Below are positions 9,674 to 17,579 of a stretch of DNA of 64,000 nt, one piece after another; positions within the stretch are counted from its first letter, which is position 1, and each line of letters starts with the position of its first letter. The stretch spans positions 124,001 through 188,000 of the forward strand of contig CAYVQZ010000002.1 of NCBI GenBank assembly GCA_964453435.1, read 5' to 3'. The position numbers and the translations under genes were made by a program. The notes beneath the pieces were generated by a model that saw nothing but the letters and a program-made list of their open reading frames with translations, ran no database searches and was not told where the DNA came from. The DNA comes from CAYVQZ01 sp964453435 (GTDB lineage Bacteria; Abyssobacteria; SURF-5).

Positions 9674-9698
9674 TATTGAAACGCCAAACTGAGTTTTG

Positions 9699-9854
9699 TC
9701 AATTTCTGCTTTTTGCTAGCGGATGTCGCTTTGGGGCAAGGCAGGGATGCGCCTCGACGTCGCCGTGACATTTTTTAATCTGTTCGGGCGAGCATTTCTC
9801 CGGTTTGTCAATCAATTCTTCCGGCTTCTGGCATTCGCATTTTCCATCACACAT
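9699..9854 (-). CDS. Small Cys-rich protein (51 aa)
   Basis: The start ATG at 9854 is preceded by a strong AAAAGGAG site. The protein begins MCDGKCECQKPEEL and continues PEKCSPEQIKKCHGDVEAHPC, with six Cys plus two His arranged like a metal-binding mini-protein. From memory, similar CSPEQIxKCHGDVxxHPC mini-proteins occur in anaerobes, often beside ArsR-type regulators. The gene lies inside the 3' end of the arsR-like gene in another frame (43 nt overlap). A role in metal or redox sensing or buffering is inference. Confidence 0.7.
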   Translation of the reverse strand: MCDGKCECQKPEELIDKPEKCSPEQIKKCHGDVEAHPCLAPKRHPLAKSRN

Positions 9855-10186
9855 GATTTGTCTCCTTTTCCCTTTTTGATTTCCGGAATGCACGAACCGA
9901 TTCCCTCGGATTTGGGTGTGAGAAAAGGTTCCACCGCCCTCTTCCACTTGGCGAGAGTTTTCTCGTTCAGACGATAATGGACGTAGAAGCCGCGCTTTTC
10001 GGATATTACGAGGTCGGCGTCTCTGAGCAGCCGCAAATGTTGCGACACGGCTCCCTGGGTGACATCCAATCGCGCCGAGAGCGCGCCCACACAGAGGGCG
10101 CGGTCCTTGAGCATTTGAATAATTCTTACCCTTGTGTCAACAGAGAGCACTTTGAATATCCGGGCCAGTCTCTGAGCTTCATTCAT
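9812..10186 (-). CDS. ArsR-family transcriptional regulator
   Basis: A 124 aa winged-helix repressor. The helix-turn-helix spans about residues 35-65 (CVGALSARLDVTQGAVSQHL, then RLLRDADLVISEKRG) and the wing is GFYVHYRLNEKTLAKW. A Cys in the recognition region (ALCVGAL) and one near the C-terminus (GSC) could bind metal, but no full CVC motif is seen. The start at 10186 is chosen because it follows AAGGA and leaves the palindrome at 10201-10214 outside the gene. The last 14 codons overlap the Cys-rich protein gene. It probably represses its own operon. Confidence 0.9.
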   Translation of the reverse strand: MNEAQRLARIFKVLSVDTRVRIIQMLKDRALCVGALSARLDVTQGAVSQHLRLLRDADLVISEKRGFYVHYRLNEKTLAKWKRAVEPFLTPKSEGIGSCIPEIKKGKGDKSCVMENANARSRKN

Positions 10187-10200
10187 CTGAGAAATCCTTT

Positions 10201-10214
10201 TTAGCATATGCTAA
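10201..10214. promoter_or_regulatory. Perfect 14-bp palindrome, putative ArsR operator
   Basis: TTAGCATATGCTAA is perfectly self-complementary. It lies between the putative -10 box (10216-10221) and the arsR-like ATG at 10186, where a bound repressor would block transcription start. The AT-rich palindrome resembles known ArsR/SmtB sites. Confidence 0.65.
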
Positions 10215-10215
10215 T

Positions 10216-10244
10216 ACACTATCATACCATTGTTCCCGTGTCAA
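10216..10244 (-). promoter_or_regulatory. Putative promoter of the ArsR operon
   Basis: On the minus strand TTGACA (10239-10244) and a weak -10 TAGTGT (10216-10221) are separated by 17 bp, directly upstream of the palindrome. Confidence 0.55.
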
Positions 10245-10717
10245 ACGGAAAACAAAATGGCCGGAAAAACATCCTCCGTTTTGGTACTTTTATTGCTTCC
10301 CTTCATTGATTGACGAATCCCGCAAAGCAGAATAAAGACACTACCGCTTGGCTCAGAACGAGGAAGACGAGGGAAAACGCTGTGATTTTGCGGGATTTGG
10401 CGCAAGACGTAGCCCGTCTGCGCCAGAATAATGGCGAAGGTCGCGGCGAATCCTCGTTCGCGAAAGAAGGATTTGTGCCTGTTCGAAAGGCAGTCTGCCC
10501 AACGAACAGGCATCCTTTGTTTCGCTCGCTGTCTCGGGAGGAGACTCAAGACCGCTGCCCGATAAGGAGCGAGCAAGCGAAACAGGCTTCTCCTCGCCGA
10601 TGAGACGAAAGCCGTATTGTCCGGCGACGCCTGGGGTCCGCAGGCACACAACCTGCCCGAAGGCTTGTCCCAAAAAAAAGAACACATTTTTTTGAAACAC
10701 AGGGAAGGAGAAGGTCA
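10245..10717. other. Non-coding intergenic region with an inverted repeat
   Basis: About 470 bp with no convincing gene. Open frames on both strands lack ribosome sites and protein-like composition. It holds an inverted repeat GCCTGTTCG (10477-10485) / CGAACAGGC (10503-10511) with a 17 nt loop. The barrel-protein gene downstream has AAGGAGAAGG before its ATG, but I see no clear promoter. Confidence 0.5.
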
Positions 10718-11479
10718 ATGCAGAAAAAGAAAGTGTTCGCTGCGCTGTTACTGATTATTATTCCCGTTTTGTTGCTGCCTCGAACTGTTTTCGCAGAAGA
10801 AGCGAATTCCGGACATGCCGCTGAAGAAAATATTCGAAAGTGGAATGTTTTGGTCGGAGGCGGAGTGGACTTCTACAGCAAGTACATCTGGCGCGGCCAG
10901 AACCTGCTGGATGATCCTGTCTTGCAGCCGAACGCCTATGTAAACATCGAAGACTTCACGGTCTCAATCTGGGGAAACTACGGCATAGAAAATGACGAAG
11001 ACTGGACCGAACTCGACTACACGCTCGACTACACAATCTCGCTGGGTTGTATCGGCCCGAAATGGGAAATGATCAGTGTTTCCGTTGGCTACATATACTA
11101 CGACTTTCCCAATCTGCCACCTAACCAGGATTCCCAGGAGATTTACGGAGCGATGGCTCTCGATACGCTCCTGTCTCCGGCGCTTGCCGTCTACCACGAT
11201 TTCGACCAGGGCGACGGAACATACTATGAATTCTCGCTGGGACACAGCATGCCAATCGACCCGTTGTCCTTAAACCTCAGCGCCGCCGTCGGCTACAACG
11301 ACAACCAGTGGGATTTCGATTCATCGTTCAGCAACCTGCTTGTCGGGGCGGGACTTGCGTTTCCGCTCACCGAAAAAATCACATTCGAGCCGCAGATATT
11401 TATGTCGCTCGCGTTGGACAGTCAATACGACGACGAGTTTTACGCCGGGTTCTCGCTCAGCGCAGAGTTGTGGAATTGA
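10718..11479 (+). CDS. Outer-membrane beta-barrel protein, TorF/Gcw_chp-like
   Basis: A 253 aa protein with a clear signal peptide (residues 1-27: KKK, hydrophobic core, then VFAEEA). Alternating aromatic/polar strands follow, including DFYSKYIWRGQ near residue 50, typical of the putative porins of the TorF / Gcw_chp group, and repeated strands such as YTLDYTISLG, SVSVGYIYYDF and YEFSLGHSMPI. It ends SLSAELWN, with an aromatic residue close to the C-terminus as barrels often have. Strong RBS AAGGAGAAGG. Substrate unknown. It stands alone before the mutase cluster and may be monocistronic. Confidence 0.8.
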   Translation: MQKKKVFAALLLIIIPVLLLPRTVFAEEANSGHAAEENIRKWNVLVGGGVDFYSKYIWRGQNLLDDPVLQPNAYVNIEDFTVSIWGNYGIENDEDWTELDYTLDYTISLGCIGPKWEMISVSVGYIYYDFPNLPPNQDSQEIYGAMALDTLLSPALAVYHDFDQGDGTYYEFSLGHSMPIDPLSLNLSAAVGYNDNQWDFDSSFSNLLVGAGLAFPLTEKITFEPQIFMSLALDSQYDDEFYAGFSLSAELWN

Positions 11480-11597
11480 GACCCCACTCGAGCATGAACG
11501 ACAATGGTTCCAAACCATTCCGCCGTAGTCGGCAAAGTCGGATGGAAGTGCGTTTCCCATTTCCTTGTCCGTTAACCCCAATCCCCCAAAAATATTT

Positions 11598-11627
11598 TTG
11601 ACAGGGGCAAGAGCCCTCGGATATTAT
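11598..11627 (+). promoter_or_regulatory. Promoter of the mutase-like cluster
   Basis: TTGACA (11598-11603) and TATTAT (11622-11627) are separated by 18 bp, about 95 bp before the mutase ATG. The spacer contains GGGC-aaga-GCCC, a short inverted repeat that could be a regulator site. Confidence 0.6.
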
Positions 11628-11722
11628 GCACTCGTCACAAGTCTCTGCATTTGTGGCTGTTCGCGAAACACTGACTTTCCCAACGTATTTGCACAGTCTC
11701 ACAGGACGGAGGTGTTCATCCG

Positions 11723-13396
11723 ATGGCGGACGAAGTGTCAAGCCCGAAGCTTGAAGAAATCGCGCGGGCGAAGGAGAAATGGTTTCAATCCCGCAAAATT
11801 TCGGAAGTCGAGCCTGTGGCGAGTTCCGACGGGGTCGAGCCAAAAGTGTTATACACTCCCGATGACTTGAACGACTTCGATTACATGCGCGACCTCGGTT
11901 TTCCGGGAGAGTATCCTTTTACTCGCGGCGTCTATCCGGGAATGTACCGAAAAGCCAAATGGGGACTTCGCCAGTACTCCGGTTTCGGCACTCCCGAGGA
12001 CACCAACAGACGGTGGAAATTCCTCATCTCGTCGGGCCAGTTCGCAACGAATCTCGCGTTCGACCTGCCGACCCACATGGGCCTCGACTCGGACGACCCG
12101 CTCGCGGAAGACGAGGTGGGCCGGCTGGGGGTGTCAATCGATTCGCTGCGCGACATCGAAGTCCTTTGGGACGGGCTTCCCATGAACATGATTCCCGCCT
12201 CGTACAACACTGTCGGGGCCGCGCCGATAATCCTCGCGATGCTCATCGCGAACGCCGAAAACCAGGGACTCAGCGCCGGCGACCTCATCGGGGTTTTCAC
12301 GAACGATATCCTGGCCGTGTTTGTCGCCCGGGGCAGCTGGATTTTTCCGCCGAAACCCTCCATGCGGCTCGTGACCGATGTAATCGAATATTGTTGCCGC
12401 AACATGCCGAGGTTCTATCCGGTCAATATTCAAGGGGTCTTCTTCCGGGGCTATGGCGCGACCAAGGCCCAGGAAATGGGCTACACAATCGCCGACGCGG
12501 TCGAATACATCGACTGGACCCTCGAGCGAGGCCTCTCGGTCGACGAAATCGCGCCGAGGCTTTCGTTCTTCATCGGGTGCGCCATGGAAATATTCGAAGA
12601 GGCGGCTAAATTCAGGGCGGCGCGCCGCATATGGGCTCGGCTGATGAAAGAGAAATACGGAGCGAGGGAGAAGAATTCGATGCGATTTCGCACGACCAGC
12701 GCCACCGGCGGTGAGCTGTTTACCGCGGAGGAGCCGCTGAATAACCTCGTGCGCGGAACGCTCGGGCTGCTCGGCGCCGTTCTCGGTGGGGTGCAGGCGA
12801 CGTTTGTCGCTGGCTACGACGAGGCGTACGCAATCCCGACCGAGGAGGCCGCCTTGCTCGGATTGAGAACAATGCAGATTATGCAGGAAGAAACCGACCT
12901 CTGCAACACCGTTGACCCGCTTGCCGGCTCATACTACGTTGAATCTCTCACCAACGAGATGGAAAAGAAGATACTCCATTACTACGGCGACATCCAGCGC
13001 GTTGGCGGCGCTCTGGCCGCCGTCGAGTCCGGCTACACGAAGCGCGAGCTCGACAAGCGGGCTCTCGAAATCCAACAGAAGCGCGACCGCGGGGAACTTC
13101 CCATCGTTGGAGTCCATATTCATAAGCGCGAGGGTGTCGAGACGCCGAAAATCCAGATTCACAAGCCCGACCCGGAAGCGTTGCGACTGCAAATCGAAAG
13201 GTTGAAACAGATACGGTCGGAACGAAACTACCCCGATGTCAAGAACGCTTTGGCCAACGTCAGGAAAGCCGCCGAAAGAAATGAAAATCTGATTCCCTCG
13301 CTCGTTGAGGCTTCGAAGGCCTACGCCACACTCGGTGAGATGACCGCCGTCCTGAAAGAAGTGTTTGGCGAATACCAGGAACCGCGGAACATATAG
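11723..13396 (+). CDS. Divergent acyl-CoA mutase large subunit (methylmalonyl-CoA mutase family)
   Basis: Belongs to the B12-dependent acyl-CoA mutase family (TIM-barrel large subunit, 557 aa) with GGAGGTG before its ATG. Family landmarks are present: LRQYSGF (Y85, equivalent of MCM Tyr89), LAFDLPTHMG, TNDIL, PSMR (R215, equivalent of MCM Arg207, the carboxylate ligand) and IWARLMKEKYG. Residues otherwise nearly invariant are changed: the ISGYH motif reads IQGVF, so the Tyr243-His244 pair is V239-F240; the Gln of TIQND is Thr; and HSQTSGW reads TSATGGE. The neighbouring gene supplies the B12 domain. It is not ordinary methylmalonyl-CoA mutase, a canonical copy of which lies at 26327-27991. 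The substrate is unknown; retained R215 hints at a carboxylated CoA ester. Confidence 0.9.
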   Translation: MADEVSSPKLEEIARAKEKWFQSRKISEVEPVASSDGVEPKVLYTPDDLNDFDYMRDLGFPGEYPFTRGVYPGMYRKAKWGLRQYSGFGTPEDTNRRWKFLISSGQFATNLAFDLPTHMGLDSDDPLAEDEVGRLGVSIDSLRDIEVLWDGLPMNMIPASYNTVGAAPIILAMLIANAENQGLSAGDLIGVFTNDILAVFVARGSWIFPPKPSMRLVTDVIEYCCRNMPRFYPVNIQGVFFRGYGATKAQEMGYTIADAVEYIDWTLERGLSVDEIAPRLSFFIGCAMEIFEEAAKFRAARRIWARLMKEKYGAREKNSMRFRTTSATGGELFTAEEPLNNLVRGTLGLLGAVLGGVQATFVAGYDEAYAIPTEEAALLGLRTMQIMQEETDLCNTVDPLAGSYYVESLTNEMEKKILHYYGDIQRVGGALAAVESGYTKRELDKRALEIQQKRDRGELPIVGVHIHKREGVETPKIQIHKPDPEALRLQIERLKQIRSERNYPDVKNALANVRKAAERNENLIPSLVEASKAYATLGEMTAVLKEVFGEYQEPRNI

Positions 13397-13442
13397 AGGG
13401 TCAAATGCGCGAAAACCGCATATCGGATGGAGGTGATGACGC

Positions 13443-13874
13443 TTGGCGACGCCAATTCGTGTGCTTGTTGCGAAGCCCGGACTCGACGGTCACGATAAGG
13501 GGGCTCGCATTATAAGCCGGGTGCTGCGAGACGCAGGAATGGAAGTCATCTATACCGGCCTGAAACAGACACCCGATAAAATCGTTGCCGCGGCCATTCA
13601 GGAAGATGTTCACATCGTTGGCCTGAGCATCCTTTCGGGCGCTCACCTTGCCCTGTCGGAAAAAATTATCGCCAAACTCCGCGGAAACAATGCCGGCGAC
13701 AAACTGGTCGTCGTCGGCGGATTGATTCTTGAAGACGACATTCCGCGGCTGAAAGAAATCGGCGTTGCGGAAGTATTCCCTTCCGGCGTTCCGCTGGACC
13801 ATGTAGTACAATCGATCAAGGAGTTGGGCGAAAAGGCCTTGAGCGGCGCAGGGTTGCCTCCGGCCGGGAAATAG
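13443..13874 (+). CDS. Cobalamin-binding small subunit of the mutase
   Basis: A 143 aa stand-alone B12-binding domain of the mutase family: KPGLDGHDKGARII carries the DxHxxG motif whose His is the lower cobalt ligand, then GLSILSGAH (the SxL motif) and VVVGGLILEDD (the GG motif). The start is TTG at 13443, chosen because GGAGGTGA lies six bases upstream; a nearer ATG at 13436 is out of frame. It lies 46 bp after the large subunit, so the two form a split mutase. No small subunit adjoins the canonical mutase at 26-28 kb, so it might serve both. Confidence 0.93.
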   Translation: MATPIRVLVAKPGLDGHDKGARIISRVLRDAGMEVIYTGLKQTPDKIVAAAIQEDVHIVGLSILSGAHLALSEKIIAKLRGNNAGDKLVVVGGLILEDDIPRLKEIGVAEVFPSGVPLDHVVQSIKELGEKALSGAGLPPAGK

Positions 13875-14005
13875 TAAGCGCGAGCGGCCCGAAACGCGCC
13901 CCGCATGAGTGAAGAATATGTCCGTGTCGTATTAGCTGTCTTATCAGAAACCGGCGCCGTTTCAACCAAATAGCCGGGCGAGTGGAACGTGAAGGAGAAG
14001 CTCTT

Positions 14006-14755
14006 ATGGACCTGTATTTGAAAGATAAAGTGGCGCTTATTACGGGAGCCGGGTCGGGCATCGGTCTGAACACCGCTCTTCTCTTGGCGCGAGAGGGTGT
14101 GCGCATCTGCTGTGCCGACCTGTTCGAAGAGCGGGCGGGTTCCGCGGCCAAGAAGGTCGAACAAGCCGGCAGCAGCGCGGTTGCTTGTGTTTGCGATGTC
14201 CGAAACTACGAACACTGCGTCGAGGCGGTCTCCCTTGCGGTCAAGACCTTCGGTCAGTTGGATATCTTAGTCAACAGCGCAGGCGTCGCCGCCGGCGGAC
14301 TCTTTCTTGATACCGACCCGAAGGACTGGTCCTATGAAATGGACATAAATCTGATCGGGACTATGAACTGCTGTCACGCCGCCGCCAAGGAGATGATACC
14401 GTGCAATTACGGAAAAATCGTGAACCTGGCATCGGATGCGGGAAGGGTGGGAGAAAAACGAATGTCCGTCTATGGGGCATCCAAAGGCGGTGTCATCGCC
14501 TTTACGAAAGCGCTCGCTGTCGAGATGGGTCGGTTCAACATCAACGTGAATGCAGCCTGCCCCGGCGTCGTGAAAAGCCCCATGACCTCCTACCTCACCG
14601 ACGACATGGAGAAACAGTGGTCGAAAATGTATCCGCTCCGCAGGCTCGGGGAAACGGAAGATGTCGCCAATATGATTGTTTTCTTGTGTTCCGATCGCGC
14701 GAGTTGGGTCACCGGCCAGATAATCGGTATCGATGGAGGCTTTGCGCGTGTTTGA
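14006..14755 (+). CDS. Short-chain dehydrogenase/reductase
   Basis: NAD(P)-dependent classical SDR of 249 aa. The cofactor motif TGAGSGIG is near residue 13, NSAG near 88, and the active site is an Asn, then Ser in VNLASDAG and YGASKGG (Tyr-x-x-x-Lys); the PG motif is CPGVVKSPM. An Asp after the second beta strand (CCADLFEE) favours NAD over NADP. ATG at 14006 is preceded by AAGGAG; upstream in-frame codons are unlikely to be translated. In the mutase cluster it probably oxidises a hydroxyacyl-CoA or related alcohol. The exact substrate is unknown. Confidence 0.92.
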   Translation: MDLYLKDKVALITGAGSGIGLNTALLLAREGVRICCADLFEERAGSAAKKVEQAGSSAVACVCDVRNYEHCVEAVSLAVKTFGQLDILVNSAGVAAGGLFLDTDPKDWSYEMDINLIGTMNCCHAAAKEMIPCNYGKIVNLASDAGRVGEKRMSVYGASKGGVIAFTKALAVEMGRFNINVNAACPGVVKSPMTSYLTDDMEKQWSKMYPLRRLGETEDVANMIVFLCSDRASWVTGQIIGIDGGFARV

Positions 14756-14809
14756 CCGATCGCGGAAAGGATTGTGAATGCATCCGACATTTCTCGACAG
14801 GAGGACGAC

Positions 14810-15688
14810 ATGATAAAAGCAATAGACGTGCACGCCCATCCCTCGACGCGGGCCGCAGCGAAAAGCATGCTCAAATATCAAAAAGCGCTCCTTCAGTACT
14901 ATCAGAAGCGCGAGCTTTCCGATGAGGAAGTGCTCTCCGTGTCGAAATCGGAAGAGGAAATGGCGCAGGATTTTATCAATGCAGGCGTTAAGGGAATCAT
15001 TGTCGCATGGGATGCGGAGACCAACACCGGCCAGCCCGCGACCAGCAACGATTACATTGCGAAGCTGACAAGCGATTATCCGGATGCGTTTATCGGTGGG
15101 TATGCGTGCGTTGACCCTTGGAAGGGAGAGATGGCGATTCGGGAAGCGGAGCGGGCTGTCAGGGAACTCGGTCTCATGGGCGTCAAGTTCCAGCAGAGCG
15201 CGCAGGCGTTTTTCCCGAACGACCGCCGCTTCTATCCGCTGTGGGAAAAATGTGTCGAATTGAAAGCGCCGGTAATGTTTCATACCGGCACCACCGGCCT
15301 CGGAGCGGGCATGCCCGGCGGCATGGGGATACACCTCAAGTACACGAGGCCGATACCGTACATAGACGATGTCGCCGCCGATTTCCCCGACCTGCTCATC
15401 ATCGCGTGTCATCCCTCCTGGCCGTGGCAGGACGAAATGATTGCGGTTCTCATACACAAATCAAATGTCGTCATGGAACTGTCCGGCTGGTCGCCGAAGT
15501 ATTTCTCGCCTGCGTTGAAAAAAGAGCTTCATGGCCGTCTCCAGGACAGAGCCATGTTCGGCTCGGATTACCCGATGATTCCTCATCAGAAGCTGTTCGA
15601 TGCGTATGCCGCCGAGGGCTACAAGGATGAAATTCTTGAAAAGATTTTCCTCAAAAACGCGCAACGGATACTCGGGATAACAATATAG
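14810..15688 (+). CDS. Amidohydrolase-2 (ACMSD-like) family protein
   Basis: TIM-barrel metal-dependent hydrolase or decarboxylase of 292 aa. The metal motif DVHAH is at residues 6-10, VMFHTGTTG carries the next His, IIACHPSWPW the third and GSDYPMIP the conserved Asp. This is the amidohydrolase-2 arrangement shared by ACMSD, gamma-resorcylate decarboxylase and 4-oxalomesaconate hydratase. GGAGG lies six bases before the ATG at 14810. It follows the SDR by 54 bp, so a non-hydrolytic decarboxylation or hydration in the same pathway is reasonable but unproven. Confidence 0.88.
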   Translation: MIKAIDVHAHPSTRAAAKSMLKYQKALLQYYQKRELSDEEVLSVSKSEEEMAQDFINAGVKGIIVAWDAETNTGQPATSNDYIAKLTSDYPDAFIGGYACVDPWKGEMAIREAERAVRELGLMGVKFQQSAQAFFPNDRRFYPLWEKCVELKAPVMFHTGTTGLGAGMPGGMGIHLKYTRPIPYIDDVAADFPDLLIIACHPSWPWQDEMIAVLIHKSNVVMELSGWSPKYFSPALKKELHGRLQDRAMFGSDYPMIPHQKLFDAYAAEGYKDEILEKIFLKNAQRILGITI

Positions 15689-15764
15689 GGACAACGAGGA
15701 GCGGCGAAGGCAAAGGGGCGAATGCGCGAGAGCGTTTTTTTCTTTCGGAAAGGAGATGAAGCGG

Positions 15765-16037
15765 ATGCGTGAAATCAAGAAGGAAAAGAAGACGGAAGAA
15801 GAACTGAGGAAAATGGGCGTCTTCTCGTGGCCCACGTGGGAAAAAGAACCGTCAATTTTCGACTGGCATTACGATGACATCGAGATGTGCTATATCCTTG
15901 AAGGACAGGTGCGGGTCGAGCCGAAAGACGGAAAGCCCGTCGAGTTCGGCCCCGGCGACTTCGTCACCTTCCCCAAAGGGATGGATTGCGTGTGGAAGGT
16001 CTCGAAGCCGGTCCGCAAACACTACAAATTCGAATAA
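15765..16037 (+). CDS. Small cupin protein (ureidoglycine-aminohydrolase-like cupin)
   Basis: A 90 aa single cupin domain resembling the DUF861/EutQ-type cupins: WEKEPSIFDWHYDDIEMCYI, then EGQVRVEP and FGPGDFVTFPKGMDCVWKV. Of the usual metal ligands only the His in FDWHYDD and the Glu in EMCYILEG are clear. I chose ATG 15765 because AAGGAG is nine bases upstream; ATG 15756 directly abuts that site. A role as a small isomerase, metal-binding accessory or sensor in the cluster is possible; no function is assigned. Confidence 0.8.
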   Translation: MREIKKEKKTEEELRKMGVFSWPTWEKEPSIFDWHYDDIEMCYILEGQVRVEPKDGKPVEFGPGDFVTFPKGMDCVWKVSKPVRKHYKFE

Positions 16038-16078
16038 GCCAGGCCTGGCCTCCGCTTTATGCCAGAGGAGGGATTCCC

Positions 16079-16549
16079 ATGATAAAGTTCAAAATCTGGT
16101 TTCCGTTTGTAATCCTGTTCCTTGCGGGTTTCGGTCTTATGAGCGCCTGCGGCGAGCAAAAGGAGCCCGTGACAACAAAGCCGCCGCCGGTCGTGGAACA
16201 GCAACCGGAGAGAGCGACTCCGCAACCGCCTGTTTCGCCGGACGAGGTGAAGCGGGAAATCGTGGAGGCGGTCGAGGCCGCGAGGATTTACGCGGAGCAG
16301 CAACAACAGGAATATCAAAAACGCCTGGATGCGGAGCTGCAGGAATTCGGGCGGCAAATCGACGAGTTCAAGTCGACTGCGGAAGACTCCGGAGCCTTGG
16401 CGAAAGAACAGCTCGAAAGACAAATTGAAGCGCTCGAGAAGGAGCGGCAGAAGCTGTTGAAGGAACTGGAGCAGATTCAAGCAGAGACCGAGCGCGCATG
16501 GGAAGAGTTTATGGCCGAGTTGCAAGCGATCACAAACGAAAAGGAATGA
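16079..16549 (+). CDS. Coiled-coil lipoprotein
   Basis: A 156 aa protein with a lipoprotein signal: basic start, hydrophobic core, then MSAC giving a lipidated Cys at about residue 24. The mature part has a Pro-rich linker (TTKPPPVVEQQPE) followed by about 100 residues of Glu/Gln/Lys-rich heptads, a long coiled coil. GAGGAGGG precedes the ATG. Asp is absent at the position after the Cys, so by the enterobacterial rule it would go to the outer membrane. No family is recognised, and its link to the upstream enzymes may only be positional. Confidence 0.82.
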   Translation: MIKFKIWFPFVILFLAGFGLMSACGEQKEPVTTKPPPVVEQQPERATPQPPVSPDEVKREIVEAVEAARIYAEQQQQEYQKRLDAELQEFGRQIDEFKSTAEDSGALAKEQLERQIEALEKERQKLLKELEQIQAETERAWEEFMAELQAITNEKE

Positions 16550-16679
16550 CTCCCCGCACCTTTAGCGCAGTTGCTCGGTATGCTCGCCCTTGAACCCGGC
16601 GCCGGCTTGCTCGAGGCGACCTGCTGGCGCCATACTGGAATTGAAGCCTCCATATCCGCATTTTCCTAATTAAAAGACC

Positions 16680-17579
16680 ATGAATAAGGATTTGAAAAGC
16701 AAAATTGTCCGTTATCTGAAAAACCAGGGAGCCGACCTTGTCGGCGTCGCCTCTCCGGAAACATGGGATAATGAGGGCATGGCGCCCGAAGCATATCGGC
16801 CCAGGTCGCTCTGGCCACCGGTTCGGTCGGTCATCGTCATTGGCATCCAGATGCCCTTGCCGATTGTCGAAACCACTCCGTCCGCCCAGCACATGGAGCT
16901 TTATCGCACCTGTAATCGGATTCTCGACAACATGGCCTTCGGCCTGACACGGTGGCTGAATCGTCGCGGGCACGCTTCCATCTTCCTCAGTCGCGATGGA
17001 TACGCCTCCGTCGATGTGCTCATCCGGAAACCCGCCGCTGCGTTCGCGCATATTTTTGCGGCCCAGTATGCCGGGTTGGGTAACGTCGGTGTCAACCACA
17101 CCATCCTTACCAGGGAGTTCGGGCCGCGTGTGCGGTTCGTTTCCGTTTTTACGGATGCCGAACTGCCGCCGGACCGCATGCTGAAGAAAACGCTGTGCAT
17201 TCGATGCCGCGCATGTGTCGACTGCTGTCCGGTGGATGCCTTTAAATTCGAGAAAGATTCCCTCGTTGCCGAATACGACAAGCGAGCCTGCGCCGAAAGA
17301 GCGCGCTTGCTGAGGAACAAGGGGCGCTATCCCTGCGGAGTGTGCATCAAGGTGTGTCCTGTCGGCGAGGACCGGAAATTGTACGGACGCGAAAAAGCGA
17401 CGCAGCGCTACCTCAAGGAAGCCGAGGCGCTCGCCCGCAACCAGAACGACCCGGCGTACCTTCCCTGGACGCACATTCGCCGGCACGGGTCATGGCCGCT
17501 CGATGAGGAAGAGTTTCCGGAGCTTGACCGAGCGGAGCCGGTCAAGGGAACAAAAAGAAAAGGGAAACGAAAAAAATGA
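16680..17579 (+). CDS. QueG-like 4Fe-4S protein (epoxyqueuosine reductase family)
   Basis: A 299 aa iron-sulfur protein of the QueG/reductive-dehalogenase-like group. The N-terminal half contains GADLVGVASPE and AAQYAGLGNVGVNHTILTREFGPRVR, typical of the cobalamin-binding part of QueG. Two clusters follow: CIRCRACVDCCP near residue 175 and the later set starting CGVCIKVCP. It lacks the C-terminal HEAT-repeat part of true QueG, and the N-terminus is short, so a role outside tRNA modification is likely, for example reduction or activation of a corrinoid protein such as the mutase nearby (inference). The gene overlaps the next by 4 nt. Confidence 0.8.
   Translation: MNKDLKSKIVRYLKNQGADLVGVASPETWDNEGMAPEAYRPRSLWPPVRSVIVIGIQMPLPIVETTPSAQHMELYRTCNRILDNMAFGLTRWLNRRGHASIFLSRDGYASVDVLIRKPAAAFAHIFAAQYAGLGNVGVNHTILTREFGPRVRFVSVFTDAELPPDRMLKKTLCIRCRACVDCCPVDAFKFEKDSLVAEYDKRACAERARLLRNKGRYPCGVCIKVCPVGEDRKLYGREKATQRYLKEAEALARNQNDPAYLPWTHIRRHGSWPLDEEEFPELDRAEPVKGTKRKGKRKK

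Noticed and set aside
10241..10718. Two overlapping minus-strand frames of 121-148 codons
   Set aside because: No ribosome site or family features, and composition typical of non-coding DNA.
11480..11722. Cobalamin riboswitch before the B12-dependent mutase
   Set aside because: I looked for the B12-box pattern upstream of both mutase operons and saw none.
16550..16679. Terminator after the coiled-coil lipoprotein gene
   Set aside because: GC-rich inverted stretches are present but none is a clean stem followed by T residues.
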